A DNA stretch of 64,000 nt from Cytophagaceae bacterium (GTDB lineage: Bacteria; Bacteroidota; Bacteroidia; Cytophagales; JAIYAX01). The DNA is taken from positions 1-64,000 of the forward strand of contig JAIYAX010000023.1 of assembly GCA_027488815.1 (NCBI GenBank). The letters are read 5' to 3'. The notes under the pieces are model-generated. The model was not told the DNA's origin. It saw only the letters and a program-made list of their open reading frames with translations, and did no database searches. Of this stretch, positions 15,740 through 24,180 are shown one piece after another. Each line of letters begins with the position of its first letter. The first letter of the stretch is position 1. A program made the translations under genes and the position numbers.

Positions 15740-17698
15740 CTATTTGTTTATGGTGTTACGGGTTAATTCTACGTGATTAATTGGATGATAAATCAATGGG
15801 ATTTGTTCAACGACTACGTCGCATTTATCTAATCCAAAAGCCTTTTCATCACTTAAGCCCAATCGCTTTAAGAAGAAATAGGAGTTAAGTAGTAATCCTT
15901 CTTTCAAGGCAAATTCGTTTTCTACGGAGAGGAATTTTTCAATGACGACAAACTTGAATTCGGGTTCTGCATTGTATTTAGTGGACCCGTCCGGCCTGAT
16001 ATGTAAATTCAGCTCCTTTTGTGCTACCAGTTCTTGCACTATTTTTTTGAAATACAACTCTGTTCTTGGTTGCAGGCGGAAGCCAACATTGATGTTAATT
16101 TTAATGACCTTGTCATCAACCAGTTCAGAAACATCATACGAGAGGGTATAGGGTTGTTCGGTCCTGTTAATGTGTAGGAACCAATAGACATCTGCCCTCT
16201 TGGGGTTTTTTGAAAAAATAGAGTTAATTATTTTTTCTTCTACCTCATGTCTTTTGTCGGCTTTGGTGAGATAAATAAAGTGTGTTGCAAATTTAGGAAT
16301 GTTGTCGTCAGTACTTAATTCAGTGAGCTGAGGGACAAATTTGCCCAGATCAGCAAACTTGGTAAATCTGTTGTTTAGCTTTCTTGAATAGTACCAAACA
16401 TACATCACAAGAAAAATGAACAGTTCAAAGAACAAAAACATCCAGCGTTCTTTTATTTTGGCAACATTGGTAATGAAAAAAGACGTTTCAACAGTTGCAA
16501 AAAGAAGTAATAAGCCAAACACAAGAAATTTGTTCCATTTGAGTTTATACACAAGAAAATAGCTTACTAAAACTGTGGTCATCATCATGGTGATGGTGAT
16601 TGAAAATCCATAAGCTGCCTCCATGTGAGTAGACGATTGGAAGTATACGATCATCGCAACACAACCCACCCAAAGAATATTGTTTACGCTGGGAATATAG
16701 ATTTGTCCTTTTGTTTCAGACGGTTGTCTTACCGCTACTCTCGGCCAAAAATTTAAGTTCATTGCTTCACTTATGAGTGTGTAGCTACCGCTGATGAGTG
16801 CTTGTGAGGCGATAATTGCGGCTGCCGTTGCGATGGCAATCCCACCTAGTAAAAACCAGCTCGGCATCATTTCAAAAAATGGATTTCGACCATTTAAAGT
16901 GGACTGCCCTTGGTGCATAATCCAGGCCGCTTGCCCGAGATAGTTTGTCAACAATGCAACTTTGACAAAGGCCCATGTTATCCGAATGTTTTTTCGTCCA
17001 CAATGGCCTAAATCAGAGTATAATGCTTCTGCCCCGGTGGTTGCCAGAAATACTGCCCCTAAAAGCCAGAAACCATGTGGATACTCAACCAGTAAATGAT
17101 AGGCATAAGCTGGATTTAAGGCTTTAATTACGGAAGGGAACAACAGGATTTGCGAAAGACCTATTGTAAAAAGCATAAGGAACCAGGTAACCATGACCGG
17201 ACCAAATACACTGCCTACCTTTTGTGTGCCAAAACGTTGAAAGAAAAACAAAAGGGACAGAATGACGACCACTATAGGAACTGTTGGAATTTGCTCAAGC
17301 CCTTTGATCATCGTTAGTCCTTCAATGGCTGAGGCAACCGATATGGGTGGGGTGATTATTCCGTCTGCTAAAAGAGTTGTTGCACCAAGAATTGTTGGTA
17401 TGACTAAATGTTTACTGTATCTACGAACTAAGGCATATAAAGAAAAAATACCCCCTTCTCCATCATTGTCTGCTTTCAGAGTAAGCCAAATGTATTTTAC
17501 AGTAGTTTGTAAAACCAAAGTCCAGAAAATGCAGGAAATACCTCCGAATACAAGTGGTTCATTAATGGTTTTATCCCCTAAAATGGCTTTTAAAACATAC
17601 AGCGGACTTGTGCCAATGTCACCATAAATAATTCCAAGGGATACCAATAGTGTGGCGGCTGTTACTTTGCCATTAATGCCGTTTTTTACCTTTTCCAT
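15740..17698 (-). CDS. kup: Kup-type potassium uptake transporter
   Basis: 652 residues of the KUP/HAK/KT family, which imports K+ with protons across the inner membrane. Landmarks are 'LGIIYGDIGTSPLYVLKAIL' near the N-terminus, 'DNDGEGGIFSLYALVRR' (about 80-100) and 'TTGAEALYSDLGHCGRKNIR' (about 220). About 12 membrane segments occupy residues 10-440, followed by a C-terminal cytoplasmic domain of about 200 residues. It is co-directional with a KdpDE-like pair upstream (102-bp gap) and with a porin 2 bp downstream, which points to a regulated potassium-uptake unit without the KdpABC ATPase. Confidence 0.95.
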   Translation of the reverse strand: MEKVKNGINGKVTAATLLVSLGIIYGDIGTSPLYVLKAILGDKTINEPLVFGGISCIFWTLVLQTTVKYIWLTLKADNDGEGGIFSLYALVRRYSKHLVIPTILGATTLLADGIITPPISVASAIEGLTMIKGLEQIPTVPIVVVILSLLFFFQRFGTQKVGSVFGPVMVTWFLMLFTIGLSQILLFPSVIKALNPAYAYHLLVEYPHGFWLLGAVFLATTGAEALYSDLGHCGRKNIRITWAFVKVALLTNYLGQAAWIMHQGQSTLNGRNPFFEMMPSWFLLGGIAIATAAAIIASQALISGSYTLISEAMNLNFWPRVAVRQPSETKGQIYIPSVNNILWVGCVAMIVYFQSSTHMEAAYGFSITITMMMTTVLVSYFLVYKLKWNKFLVFGLLLLFATVETSFFITNVAKIKERWMFLFFELFIFLVMYVWYYSRKLNNRFTKFADLGKFVPQLTELSTDDNIPKFATHFIYLTKADKRHEVEEKIINSIFSKNPKRADVYWFLHINRTEQPYTLSYDVSELVDDKVIKININVGFRLQPRTELYFKKIVQELVAQKELNLHIRPDGSTKYNAEPEFKFVVIEKFLSVENEFALKEGLLLNSYFFLKRLGLSDEKAFGLDKCDVVVEQIPLIYHPINHVELTRNTINK

Positions 17699-17800
17699 TC
17701 ATCTTAAATTGATGATGCAAAGGTGGGCTGTATGCTATCGGTAAATTATAAAAGTGCTCTAGCTGAGTATAAAGATTTTATAAAGATGCTGGCTGAGATA

Positions 17801-18478
17801 TCAGTTGAAGCGATAGCCAACCCCGCTTTCGGTGATGATGTGCTTGGGTTGGTTCGGATTGTCTTCTATTTTTTTACGAAGCGTCCCTACAAATACTCTT
17901 AGGTATTGCGTATCAGTTTGATAGGCTACACCCCATATTTCTTTTAGCAGGTATTGATGGGTTAATACCCTGCCTTCATTTTTGGCAAAGAGTGCAAGCA
18001 AATTGTACTCAGTTGAGGTGAGTTTTATAAGCTCATTGTTTCTCATTACCTTTCTTGCAATTAAATCCATTTGCAAATTTCCAAAAGCAAGTAAACTGGT
18101 GTTTTCATCTGAATTGTTTCGTCGAATGCAGGAACGAATTCTTGCCAGTAGTTCACCTGTACGAAATGGTTTTGTAAGATAATCAGTGGCTCCATTGTCT
18201 AGTGCTGTAACGATATCTGATTCACTGCTTTGCACGGAAAGCATAATGATGGCTTTGGTGTACCAGGCCCGCAGCTCTTTTAAAATATCGTGTCCACTTT
18301 TGTCGGGCAGGCCAATGTCGAGTAAAATCAACTCGGGTGGATGGTTGGCCGCCATCATCACGCCTTCCTTTCCTGTCGCTGCCTGAACCACTTTGTAATC
18401 ATTGCTTTCCAGATTTATTTCAAGCAACTTTCTGATTTGAGGCTCGTCGTCGATGATAAGAATTTCCGCCTTATTCAT
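17801..18478 (-). CDS. KdpE-like OmpR-family response regulator
   Basis: 225 residues. The receiver domain (1-120) has the acidic pair in 'IIDDEPQIRKLLEINL', phosphoacceptor D in 'LILLDIGLPDKSG' and K in 'YLTKPFRTGEL'. A winged-helix DNA-binding domain (about 130-225) ends in 'IITESGVGYRFN'. The spacing and the final motif are those of KdpE. Its start overlaps the end of the kinase gene by 8 bp, as in a classic kinase-regulator pair. The downstream kup and porin genes are its likely targets. Confidence 0.92.
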   Translation of the reverse strand: MNKAEILIIDDEPQIRKLLEINLESNDYKVVQAATGKEGVMMAANHPPELILLDIGLPDKSGHDILKELRAWYTKAIIMLSVQSSESDIVTALDNGATDYLTKPFRTGELLARIRSCIRRNNSDENTSLLAFGNLQMDLIARKVMRNNELIKLTSTEYNLLALFAKNEGRVLTHQYLLKEIWGVAYQTDTQYLRVFVGTLRKKIEDNPNQPKHIITESGVGYRFN

Positions 18479-19553
18479 TTTTCAAGTTGTTCATAAATGA
18501 AGTTTCGGCAGGAATGGTAATCGTAAATACTGCTCCTCCTTCTTTCCTGTTTTCCAGGCTTATAGTACCGTTGTGAGCTTCTACAAAGCCTTTTGCAATG
18601 GATAGGCCCAAACCGCTGCCACCTGATTTTGTCTGAGGCAAGCGGTAGAATTTATCAAAGACAAACGGTATTTCGCTTTCGGGGAACCCCTTTCCGTTAT
18701 CAGAAATCGTGATCACACATTGGTCAGATAGGTGCGAAGCCGTAATGGTTATGATGGAGTTTTCAGGCGTGTATTGGGTGGCATTGTAGATAATGTTGTG
18801 AAGTACCTGCTCCATCAAGCCCATGTCCATCTTAAACAAGGGTAAGCTCTCGTTCCCACCAAAAAGAATTTGGTGTGTTCCATTTGTTGGGGAAAGCTTT
18901 TGAATGATGGAAAAAATAAGTTCGTTCAGGTCGCACCAGTCCCAATGAAGTTTGAGCATTCCACTTTCAAGACGGCTCATGTTAAGCAAGTTTTCTACTT
19001 GTCTGTTCAGGCGGGTGCTTGCAAGCTCCATTTGTGAAAGTAATTCAGACTGCTGGTCGGGCGAAAGTTTGTCCTTGGCTTCTTTTAAGGTGTCCACCGC
19101 TCCAATGATAGTGGAAACAGGTGTCCGCAACTCGTGCGAAAGGGAATTAAGTAAGGTGTTGTAGAGTTTAATGGTTTTCAACTTTTCTTCTTCGTCTCTT
19201 TCTTTTCGTTCTACTTGACGAATTTTATAGGTCAGCACGGCGTTGATGGATGCTATGACAAAATACATTAAGAACATAAGCCCATCTTCGGCATTGTCGA
19301 TATGAAAGGTCAGAATGGGGGGAATGAAAAAGAAATTCCAGATCAGGGCACTCAATAGCGCCGAAAGCACAACCGGGAAAATGTCAAATAGAATGGCATT
19401 AATGGACACAACCAATAGAAGTATCAGTGCAACCGTCTTGTAGCCTATGAAATCAGCTGAGAAGTAGCATGGAATAGCAGTAAGCACAATAAGCAAGATG
19501 CTTATTCCGTATTGTTTGGTTTTACCGTATTTTCTTGTTCCAGGTAAGTCCAA
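18471..19553 (-). CDS. Short KdpD-like sensor histidine kinase (DUF4118, no KdpD sensor domain)
   Basis: 360 residues. Four closely spaced membrane segments (about 17-110) form a KdpD-type DUF4118 module. A linker coiled coil and the HisKA domain follow with H140 in 'SLSHELRTPVSTIIGAVDTL', then an HATPase with N box 'NIIYNATQYTP', G1 'DNGKGFPE' and G2 'GSGLGLSIAKG'. Full KdpD has about 890 residues and begins with a KdpD/USP cytoplasmic sensor; that half is absent. It probably senses through the membrane module. It is co-transcribed with the regulator. A -7 box lies at 19564-19571. Confidence 0.92.
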   Translation of the reverse strand: MDLPGTRKYGKTKQYGISILLIVLTAIPCYFSADFIGYKTVALILLLVVSINAILFDIFPVVLSALLSALIWNFFFIPPILTFHIDNAEDGLMFLMYFVIASINAVLTYKIRQVERKERDEEEKLKTIKLYNTLLNSLSHELRTPVSTIIGAVDTLKEAKDKLSPDQQSELLSQMELASTRLNRQVENLLNMSRLESGMLKLHWDWCDLNELIFSIIQKLSPTNGTHQILFGGNESLPLFKMDMGLMEQVLHNIIYNATQYTPENSIITITASHLSDQCVITISDNGKGFPESEIPFVFDKFYRLPQTKSGGSGLGLSIAKGFVEAHNGTISLENRKEGGAVFTITIPAETSFMNNLKNE

Positions 19554-19563
19554 GTTTTTTTTA

Positions 19564-19571
19564 CAAAGCTA
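19564..19571 (-). promoter_or_regulatory. -7 box for the KdpD-like kinase operon
   Basis: TAGCTTTG on the minus strand is a full consensus match. The ATG at 19553 would follow a leader of only about 5 nt. The -33 element is not clear. Confidence 0.45.
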
Positions 19572-19669
19572 CTGAAGGAAGTATATAGGTTTTGTAAAGA
19601 TGTTGAGTGTCTTTATATGGGAAGGGTTGGATTTTGGTGGGGTGAATGAACTCAGGATAGAAAAGAAAC

Positions 19670-19975
19670 TTACAAGTCCACACTCAATTTTAAATGTCCT
19701 CCAAGGCCTTCCTGAATGATTCTCATTAATGTTGAAAGCCTGATGTCGCTGGCATCATTTTCTATCCGTGAAATATAGGTTTTTGTTGTCCCACATTTCT
19801 CCGCCAGCTCAGCTTGGGTTAACCCTCGTTCTTTGCGTAGCTCTTGAAGCATAACTCCAAGCTTGAAGGCTTCAAATTCCTGCTCATATTTCTCTCTTAA
19901 AGCAGTTCCACGTTTTCCGTATTGGCTGTCCAAATGATCAGCGAATGAAGTCAAATTAGTTGTTTTCTTTTTCAT
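19670..19975 (-). CDS. HigA-type antitoxin (XRE helix-turn-helix)
   Basis: 101 residues from ATG 19975. A helix-turn-helix fills about residues 45-95: 'LGVMLQELRKERGLTQAELA' and 'CGTTKTYISRIENDASDIRL'. A frame extends upstream to 20053, but those codons are the out-of-frame tail of the toxin gene, so the later ATG is preferred. HigA-like antitoxins neutralise the HigB mRNA interferase and repress their own operon. It follows the toxin gene, in the higBA order, and in the un-shifted frame the toxin would overlap this start by 20 bp. The antitoxin itself looks intact. Confidence 0.88.
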   Translation of the reverse strand: MKKKTTNLTSFADHLDSQYGKRGTALREKYEQEFEAFKLGVMLQELRKERGLTQAELAEKCGTTKTYISRIENDASDIRLSTLMRIIQEGLGGHLKLSVDL

Positions 19976-20310
19976 CGAAGTATTGTTTTCTAAGTTTTTC
20001 TGCCTGTTCAATTTCCGCTTTAGGGGTTTTTTGAGATTTCTTTTGAAAGCCATTGAGCAAAACGATCAGCTTCCCATTTGTCGAAAAAGCTGAAAACCCT
20101 GAAAATGTCTGACCCAACCTCAACTCGTATCTCATAAATGCCTGACGAATTTGTCATGTGGCTGAAAAATTTCTTTGGGACTCTTTCTGTAGTAGCAATT
20201 AACTGTAAGGTCCAGTTGAACTTTTTCTGAACCTCCGGTTTCAAGGAATTGAAAAAACTTAGGTAATAGTCCTTGTAATAACAGATTTCCCTTAGATGCT
20301 TTTCGGCCAT
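19956..20310 (-). pseudogene. HigB/RelE-like toxin gene with a one-base frameshift
   Basis: The frame from ATG 20310 encodes 'YYKDYYLSFFNSLKPEVQKK' through 'IFRVFSFFDK' like HigB/Gp49-family toxins. It then switches to a foreign 17-residue tail (WEADRFAQWL and on) and stops at 20020. The correct family C-terminus, KLIVLLNGFQKKSQKTPKAE to KQYFDEKENN, is encoded intact in another frame and ends at 19956. Removing one base (A on the plus strand, at 20076) restores FFDKGKLIVLLNGFQKK. The lost C-terminal helix carries part of the expected fold, so the product is probably inactive. A sequencing error is the main alternative. Confidence 0.85.
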
Positions 20311-20329
20311 AAGGTAGTTGTTTCGATGA

Positions 20330-20360
20330 CAAAGTTATCTAATCAGGTAACAATTTCAAA
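20330..20360 (-). promoter_or_regulatory. Bacteroidota-type promoter of the toxin-antitoxin operon
   Basis: On the minus strand TTTG (20357-20360), a 19-bp spacer and TAACTTTG (20330-20337) match the consensus fully. The leader would be about 14 nt. Confidence 0.75.
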
Positions 20361-20445
20361 ATTTAACAGAATGGTTCTAATCAAAAACTTGATTAAGCCC
20401 ATTTGCATTCAGCAAGCTGAGTTTTGAGGAGAGTACATTTGTTTA

Positions 20446-20660
20446 TGGCATCACGGCAAGCGATGCTCTTTTTCTCCCCCGCTGCAAAGGAAGGCGACTG
20501 GGGTTTATGGAATGGTGTTCTTGTCATGTGAGGACACCTGCCAAGGGGAAGGAATAGCGGGACAGTGGGTATTCATTGTTCGAGCTAGCATGAGCTCGCA
20601 CCAGTTGAGGAGTAGGGGGTAAGAATGGTTCGTGGGACACGAACCACGGCGGGGGTGAGG
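20446..20660. repeat. Structured intergenic repeat, copy 1
   Basis: It occupies most of the 373-bp gap 20311-20683, which has no gene. It contains CATGTG-AGGA-CACCTG (20525-20540), the stem CGAGCT (20581-20586)/AGCTCG (20593-20598), the shared block CACCAGTTGAGGAGTAGGGG, and the 8-bp hairpin GGTTCGTG-GGA-CACGAACC (20627-20645). It lies 23 bp past the stop of the minus-strand gene at 20684. Related copies lie at 21773, 23148, 23929 and 24772. Confidence 0.8.
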
Positions 20661-20683
20661 GAAATGGCAGTTAGCGGTAGCAT

Positions 20684-21703
20684 TTATACTTCGTGTCGAC
20701 TGTACGTCTCTAACAGTTTTAGAAATACCTCCGGATCTATTATTTTTTTATTTATTTTGTCAAAATATTCAGCAGAAAAAATTTCGAATTGTCTTGAATT
20801 ATACGGTGATTTTTTCGCCGCAATTATAAAATTGTAATCTGATAAATATCTCACCCTTAATTTAGCTCCAAACGATTCCACAACTTTACCATTAATAATT
20901 GTTGCTCCGTCATCATAATGTTCTCGACTTATTGGTTTTTTACCTAAAAGAGCATACTCTTCATTACAAAACCCACGTTCCTCTATACTTTCCTGTATTT
21001 CTTTTGCTGTATAATTGTTTAATCCAATTTGCTTTTCTCCAACACATTCAACATATATAAAGCATTTATGGTATGATTCACTTAGATAGACCGCTATTCT
21101 ATTTATCTCAAGCTCTTTAGTTTCAAGTAAAATTTTTGTACTTGAGAGCTGTTTAAATTCCTTTATAAACATTGAACTATGACCTCGAAACCACCATAAA
21201 GGATCAGATGGAAATTCGGAATCAATGTTTTGTTTGAAATTAATTGGTTCTTTAAAAACAATTTTTAGCCTTTCTACCGCAGTTTTTGAATTGTACCATT
21301 TTAATCCTCTTTGACCAGGAAACGCTCCAGTTAATCTGTTAAAATAAAACACAGTTGAAGGTTCGTAAATTGTTGGTAGTTCTTGAGGAACGTCTTTGGT
21401 TAGATATTTTTTCCTTAATATACCTAATAATAATTTAATAAAAACAAACAATGCCCAATAAATTATAAACAATCCAAACCATAAAAGCATATTATTTAAT
21501 TCAGTTCTGGAATTAAAGTATTTTATAATTGGTTGTGCAGCCGATTTAATTGATATCTTTTCATACAAACTTTTTACGATGACAAAAAATCCAGTTCCAA
21601 TTCCAATAAAAACTGCAGAAATAATTTTACTCCATACTGGGTCGGGCCAGTACTTTTGGATAAAAATGTTTTTATAGTTATTTATTTTTTTTTTAAAATC
21701 CAT
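20684..21703 (-). CDS. Two-helix membrane protein with a conserved-looking soluble domain, unknown function
   Basis: 339 residues from ATG 21703. A longer frame to 21784 would use TTG and runs into repeat copy 2, so it is not used. Membrane helices lie at about residues 16-36 (IISAVFIGIGTGFFVIV) and 60-82 (LLWFGLFIIYWALFVFIKLL). A cytoplasmic domain follows from about residue 140 to the end, with 'DPLWWFRGHSSMFIKEF', 'KCFIYVECVGEKQIG', 'EEYALLGKKPISREHYDDGA' and 'RVRYLSDYNFIIAAKKSPYN'. I do not recognise this domain. The gene is strongly A+T-rich compared with the core genes, in keeping with the accessory setting. Confidence 0.75.
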   Translation of the reverse strand: MDFKKKINNYKNIFIQKYWPDPVWSKIISAVFIGIGTGFFVIVKSLYEKISIKSAAQPIIKYFNSRTELNNMLLWFGLFIIYWALFVFIKLLLGILRKKYLTKDVPQELPTIYEPSTVFYFNRLTGAFPGQRGLKWYNSKTAVERLKIVFKEPINFKQNIDSEFPSDPLWWFRGHSSMFIKEFKQLSSTKILLETKELEINRIAVYLSESYHKCFIYVECVGEKQIGLNNYTAKEIQESIEERGFCNEEYALLGKKPISREHYDDGATIINGKVVESFGAKLRVRYLSDYNFIIAAKKSPYNSRQFEIFSAEYFDKINKKIIDPEVFLKLLETYSRHEV

Positions 21704-21772
21704 ACATTTCAAAATATTACCGCAAACTCGTTTATAGGTCTGATACCCACCAGACTTTCCTAAGTCCCTTAC

Positions 21773-22010
21773 AAAAATGACCAAATTCTATAAATCACCA
21801 AACCTTTACTCTATTATTTCTTCAGAAAAGACCTTTAAGGCCTAAAGCAACGTTCTCTATCGCCCCCTAGCATGTGAAGACGATTGGGGTTTAGCAATGG
21901 GATTCTTATCAGGTGAGGACACCTGCCAAGGGGGAGGGTTCGCACCAGTTGGGGAGTAGGGGGTAAAAATGGCTTGTGGGACACGAAGCATGGCACGGGG
22001 ACGTTTGGCG
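21773..22010. repeat. Structured intergenic repeat, copy 2
   Basis: It fills much of the 415-bp gap 21704-22118. The first 160 bp are closely similar to copy 4 (from 'CAAAAATGACCAA' through 'CCTAAAGCAACGTTCTC' to the hairpin). It includes the perfect CAGGTG-AGGA-CACCTG hairpin (21910-21925) and CACCAGTTGGGGAGTAGGGG. The rest of the gap (22011-22118) shows no gene or recognisable signal. Confidence 0.8.
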
Positions 22011-22118
22011 GCCTTGCGTAGTTGGGCTTTCACAGCATCGACTGTCTTAACCCACAAATATTTTTTAGTGATACAAAACTTTCTTTACCTCTTTCCGACC
22101 AATTATGCAAGAACGTTG

Positions 22119-22640
22119 TTACTTGCTAGGCTTCTTTTTGTATGAGAATTCATGTCTATTTATCCATTCTGTTTCTCCTGTAAATTGTACGTCTTTTCTA
22201 TTTTTGAATGTTGTCGGACTAAAAGTGTAAGTGTGTCTAAAAGTTGCAGGTCTATTGTCATTCCCGTCTTCCCCAAATTCTTCTGTAATGATCTCAATAT
22301 CACCGTTAGGTAGCGTACGCCTAGATTTTACCAATTCCTTGTCAATATATTTTCCGTCGGCTGAAATAGATATTGTATCAATTGAATTGGCACTTGTTTC
22401 ATTTGGGTAAATGTTCGAGAAAACAAATTTGTTTGTCGTACTCATTCTTTTAATTTCGACGTTTGCTGGCATACTATAAGGTTTTCCTGACGAGTAGTCA
22501 AGATAGGTCAAATAACCTTCCCATGTTCCTGATAACTCATAAAAGTCTTTTTGAATAGTTTTAAAACTAATTTGGGCACTACAAATTGTGCTAAACAAAA
22601 GTGTCATGCTTAAGGTGACACAAAGTCTTATTTTTTTCAT
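22119..22640 (-). CDS. Small secreted protein, unknown function
   Basis: 173 residues. A signal peptide (about 1-22, MKKIRLCVTLSMTLLFSTICS, cut near SAQ) is followed by a single beta-rich domain starting with 'FYELSGTWEGYLTYLDYSSG' and ending 'TGETEWINRHEFSYKKKPSK'. The 'LSGTWEGYLTY' opening resembles lipocalin-like or DUF1579-like secreted barrels that begin with a G-x-W motif, but assignment is weak. It is A+T-rich and stands alone on the minus strand between repeat copies 2 and 3. Confidence 0.7.
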   Translation of the reverse strand: MKKIRLCVTLSMTLLFSTICSAQISFKTIQKDFYELSGTWEGYLTYLDYSSGKPYSMPANVEIKRMSTTNKFVFSNIYPNETSANSIDTISISADGKYIDKELVKSRRTLPNGDIEIITEEFGEDGNDNRPATFRHTYTFSPTTFKNRKDVQFTGETEWINRHEFSYKKKPSK

Positions 22641-23147
22641 TTTTTAAGTATTTATACTTTAGTTGTCGGTTTGTCGCAAAGCCTTTCAGGTAACTACACT
22701 ATTGCCGCACTATTGTGCAAAAATGATCTGAAGCTGCAACCGTATATTGATTTGGTTGCGAAGCTTTAACCCAAAATAGTAGCAACATTGAAAACATAAA
22801 TCAAACATATCCTTTTCCCAAATACAAATCAAGTAGTCTGCTTATTCAGTTATTGGGAATTTATCCTCACAAGGGTCAATTTTCCGGGAAACACCGCCCT
22901 TCCTTAGCTTCAGGTATCATGGTACGTCTGTAAGCTCTTCTGCCTATATGAATTTTCAGCCAAATCCTTACCGCCCTGTTAGCCTTGGAGCTCTTTTGGT
23001 TCCCATGTATCGTGATTCTCGCCCAGGTGACTGTCGGTTAGTGCTCCTGTTTGCTCTATCCTCCGGCGCAGTTCAAGTTCACCAAACGCATGGCCGCCAA
23101 CGATCTGAACCTTACAACAAAACTTTGGCTGATTTCAACACTAACCG
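22641..23147. other. Gene-free stretch upstream of the secreted protein
   Basis: About 500 bp without a convincing gene on either strand. A 76-codon open frame at 22948-23178 runs into repeat copy 3 and has no start context or recognisable family, so it is not called. The segment at about 22880-23140 has higher G+C than the flanking genes and could be the decayed end of an inserted element, but I cannot identify it. Confidence 0.5.
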
Positions 23148-23375
23148 GGCTTCGGAAGAGGACGATTGGGTTGGATAGGATTCTTGTAAGGTGAAGACAC
23201 CTGCCAAGGGGGAGGGTTCGCACCAGTTGGGGAGTAGGGGGTAAAAATGGCTTGTGGGACACGAACCAAGGCAGGGGAGGATCAGATAGTCGTTTTTTCT
23301 TCGATGTGGTGGCATCGCTGCAAGCGTCATTCTCAGTCGCCCTCGTTACAAGCGAGGACGATTGGGGATTAATAG
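23148..23375. repeat. Structured intergenic repeat, copy 3 (with a second partial start)
   Basis: It contains AGGTG-AAGA-CACCT (23189-23202), CACCAGTTGGGGAGTAGGGG and a GTGGGACAC hairpin. From about 23308 it restarts with GGCATCGCTGCAAGCG, matching the left end of copy 1, and repeats GAGGACGATTGGGG. It therefore looks like a full unit joined to a partial one. It ends within 10 bp of the stop codon at 23382. Confidence 0.78.
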
Positions 23376-23381
23376 CACTAA

Positions 23382-23765
23382 TTATTTTTCAAAGTAGTAG
23401 GTATAAACTGTACCGTTAACATCACCGCCCCCTGAGAAATCTTTAAGTTGGTACCCCATGTTTTGAATCTCAGCAATTTTTCTTGTTACAATTACCATGT
23501 TGTCGATGGTATTGTCAGTACTCCTAGTATACCTTTTTAATTCAACACTTTCAGTAATACCATCAGGCTTGGAAACAATCATTGCACATGGAATATTTAC
23601 CATCCCATGTGCCTCAATTGTTCTTAAAATTAAAAAGTCCTTTTTCTCAACTAGTGTTTTGAACGCTGTCAATGCGATAATTGATGTTAGAACTCCACTA
23701 ACAATTAGGATTTTGCTTTTTCTTATCATTTTGTTTCGGTCTATTTTGTTTTTTGTTGTCGTCAT
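23382..23765 (-). CDS. Small single-helix membrane protein, unknown function
   Basis: 127 residues (ATG 23765; a second in-frame ATG at 23729 would remove 12 residues). One membrane helix or signal anchor (about 17-38, ILIVSGVLTSIIALTAF) precedes an exposed domain of about 85 residues with 'DFLILRTIEAHGMVNIPCAM', 'NMVIVTRKIAEIQNMGYQLK' and a final 'GTVYTYYFEK'. No family is recognised. No promoter of the TAnnTTTG type is seen upstream. It lies alone on the minus strand between repeat copies 3 and 4. Confidence 0.65.
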   Translation of the reverse strand: MTTTKNKIDRNKMIRKSKILIVSGVLTSIIALTAFKTLVEKKDFLILRTIEAHGMVNIPCAMIVSKPDGITESVELKRYTRSTDNTIDNMVIVTRKIAEIQNMGYQLKDFSGGGDVNGTVYTYYFEK

Positions 23766-23928
23766 GGAAATTAGTCTATCAATACTTGATGCACTAACTA
23801 TTGGTCTTTCACTATCGTTGGTGAGTGTGTTTTGTTGCCCTTAGCACGTTTATTGGTCAGGCCCTTTCGGCTTAAACAACCAAACGAAAGTGATACGCAT
23901 GATAAACATTAAGATTTACTAAATCTCA

Positions 23929-24170
23929 ACAAAAATGACCAATTTTTATCAATCACCAAACCTTAACTCCATTATTTCTTAAGAAAAGACCTATAAGGCC
24001 TAAAGCAACGTTCTCAATCGCCCCCAGCATGTGAGGACGATTGGGGTTTAGTAATGGTATTCTTGTCAGGTAAGGACACCTGCTATGGAGAGAAAAGCAA
24101 TCGAGTTTAGGTACGAGCCACAGGCTCGCACCAGCAGGGTCGCACCAGCAGGGGAGGATGTGCTGTTGGT
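23929..24170. repeat. Structured intergenic repeat, copy 4
   Basis: It lies in the 415-bp gap 23766-24180, which has no gene. Its left 160 bp match copy 2. It has CAGGTA-AGGA-CACCTG (24067-24082) and the stem CGAGCC (24114-24119)/GGCTCG (24123-24128), where copy 1 has CGAGCT/AGCTCG: a compensatory T-A to C-G change. The block TCGCACCAGCAGGG occurs twice in tandem (about 24126-24152). It ends just before the stop codon at 24181. Confidence 0.8.
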
Positions 24171-24180
24171 GACTGAGCTT

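Noticed and set aside
21704-21784. N-terminal extension of the two-helix membrane protein
   Set aside because: It would need a TTG start inside repeat copy 2; ATG 21703 precedes the first helix directly.
22948-23178. A 76-residue protein on the plus strand
   Set aside because: Runs into repeat copy 3, no family resemblance, no promoter, and opposite to all genes of the region.
24014-24170. CRISPR array in the repeat-rich island
   Set aside because: Repeats are long, few and of variable spacing, with genes between them; no short regular repeat-spacer pattern.
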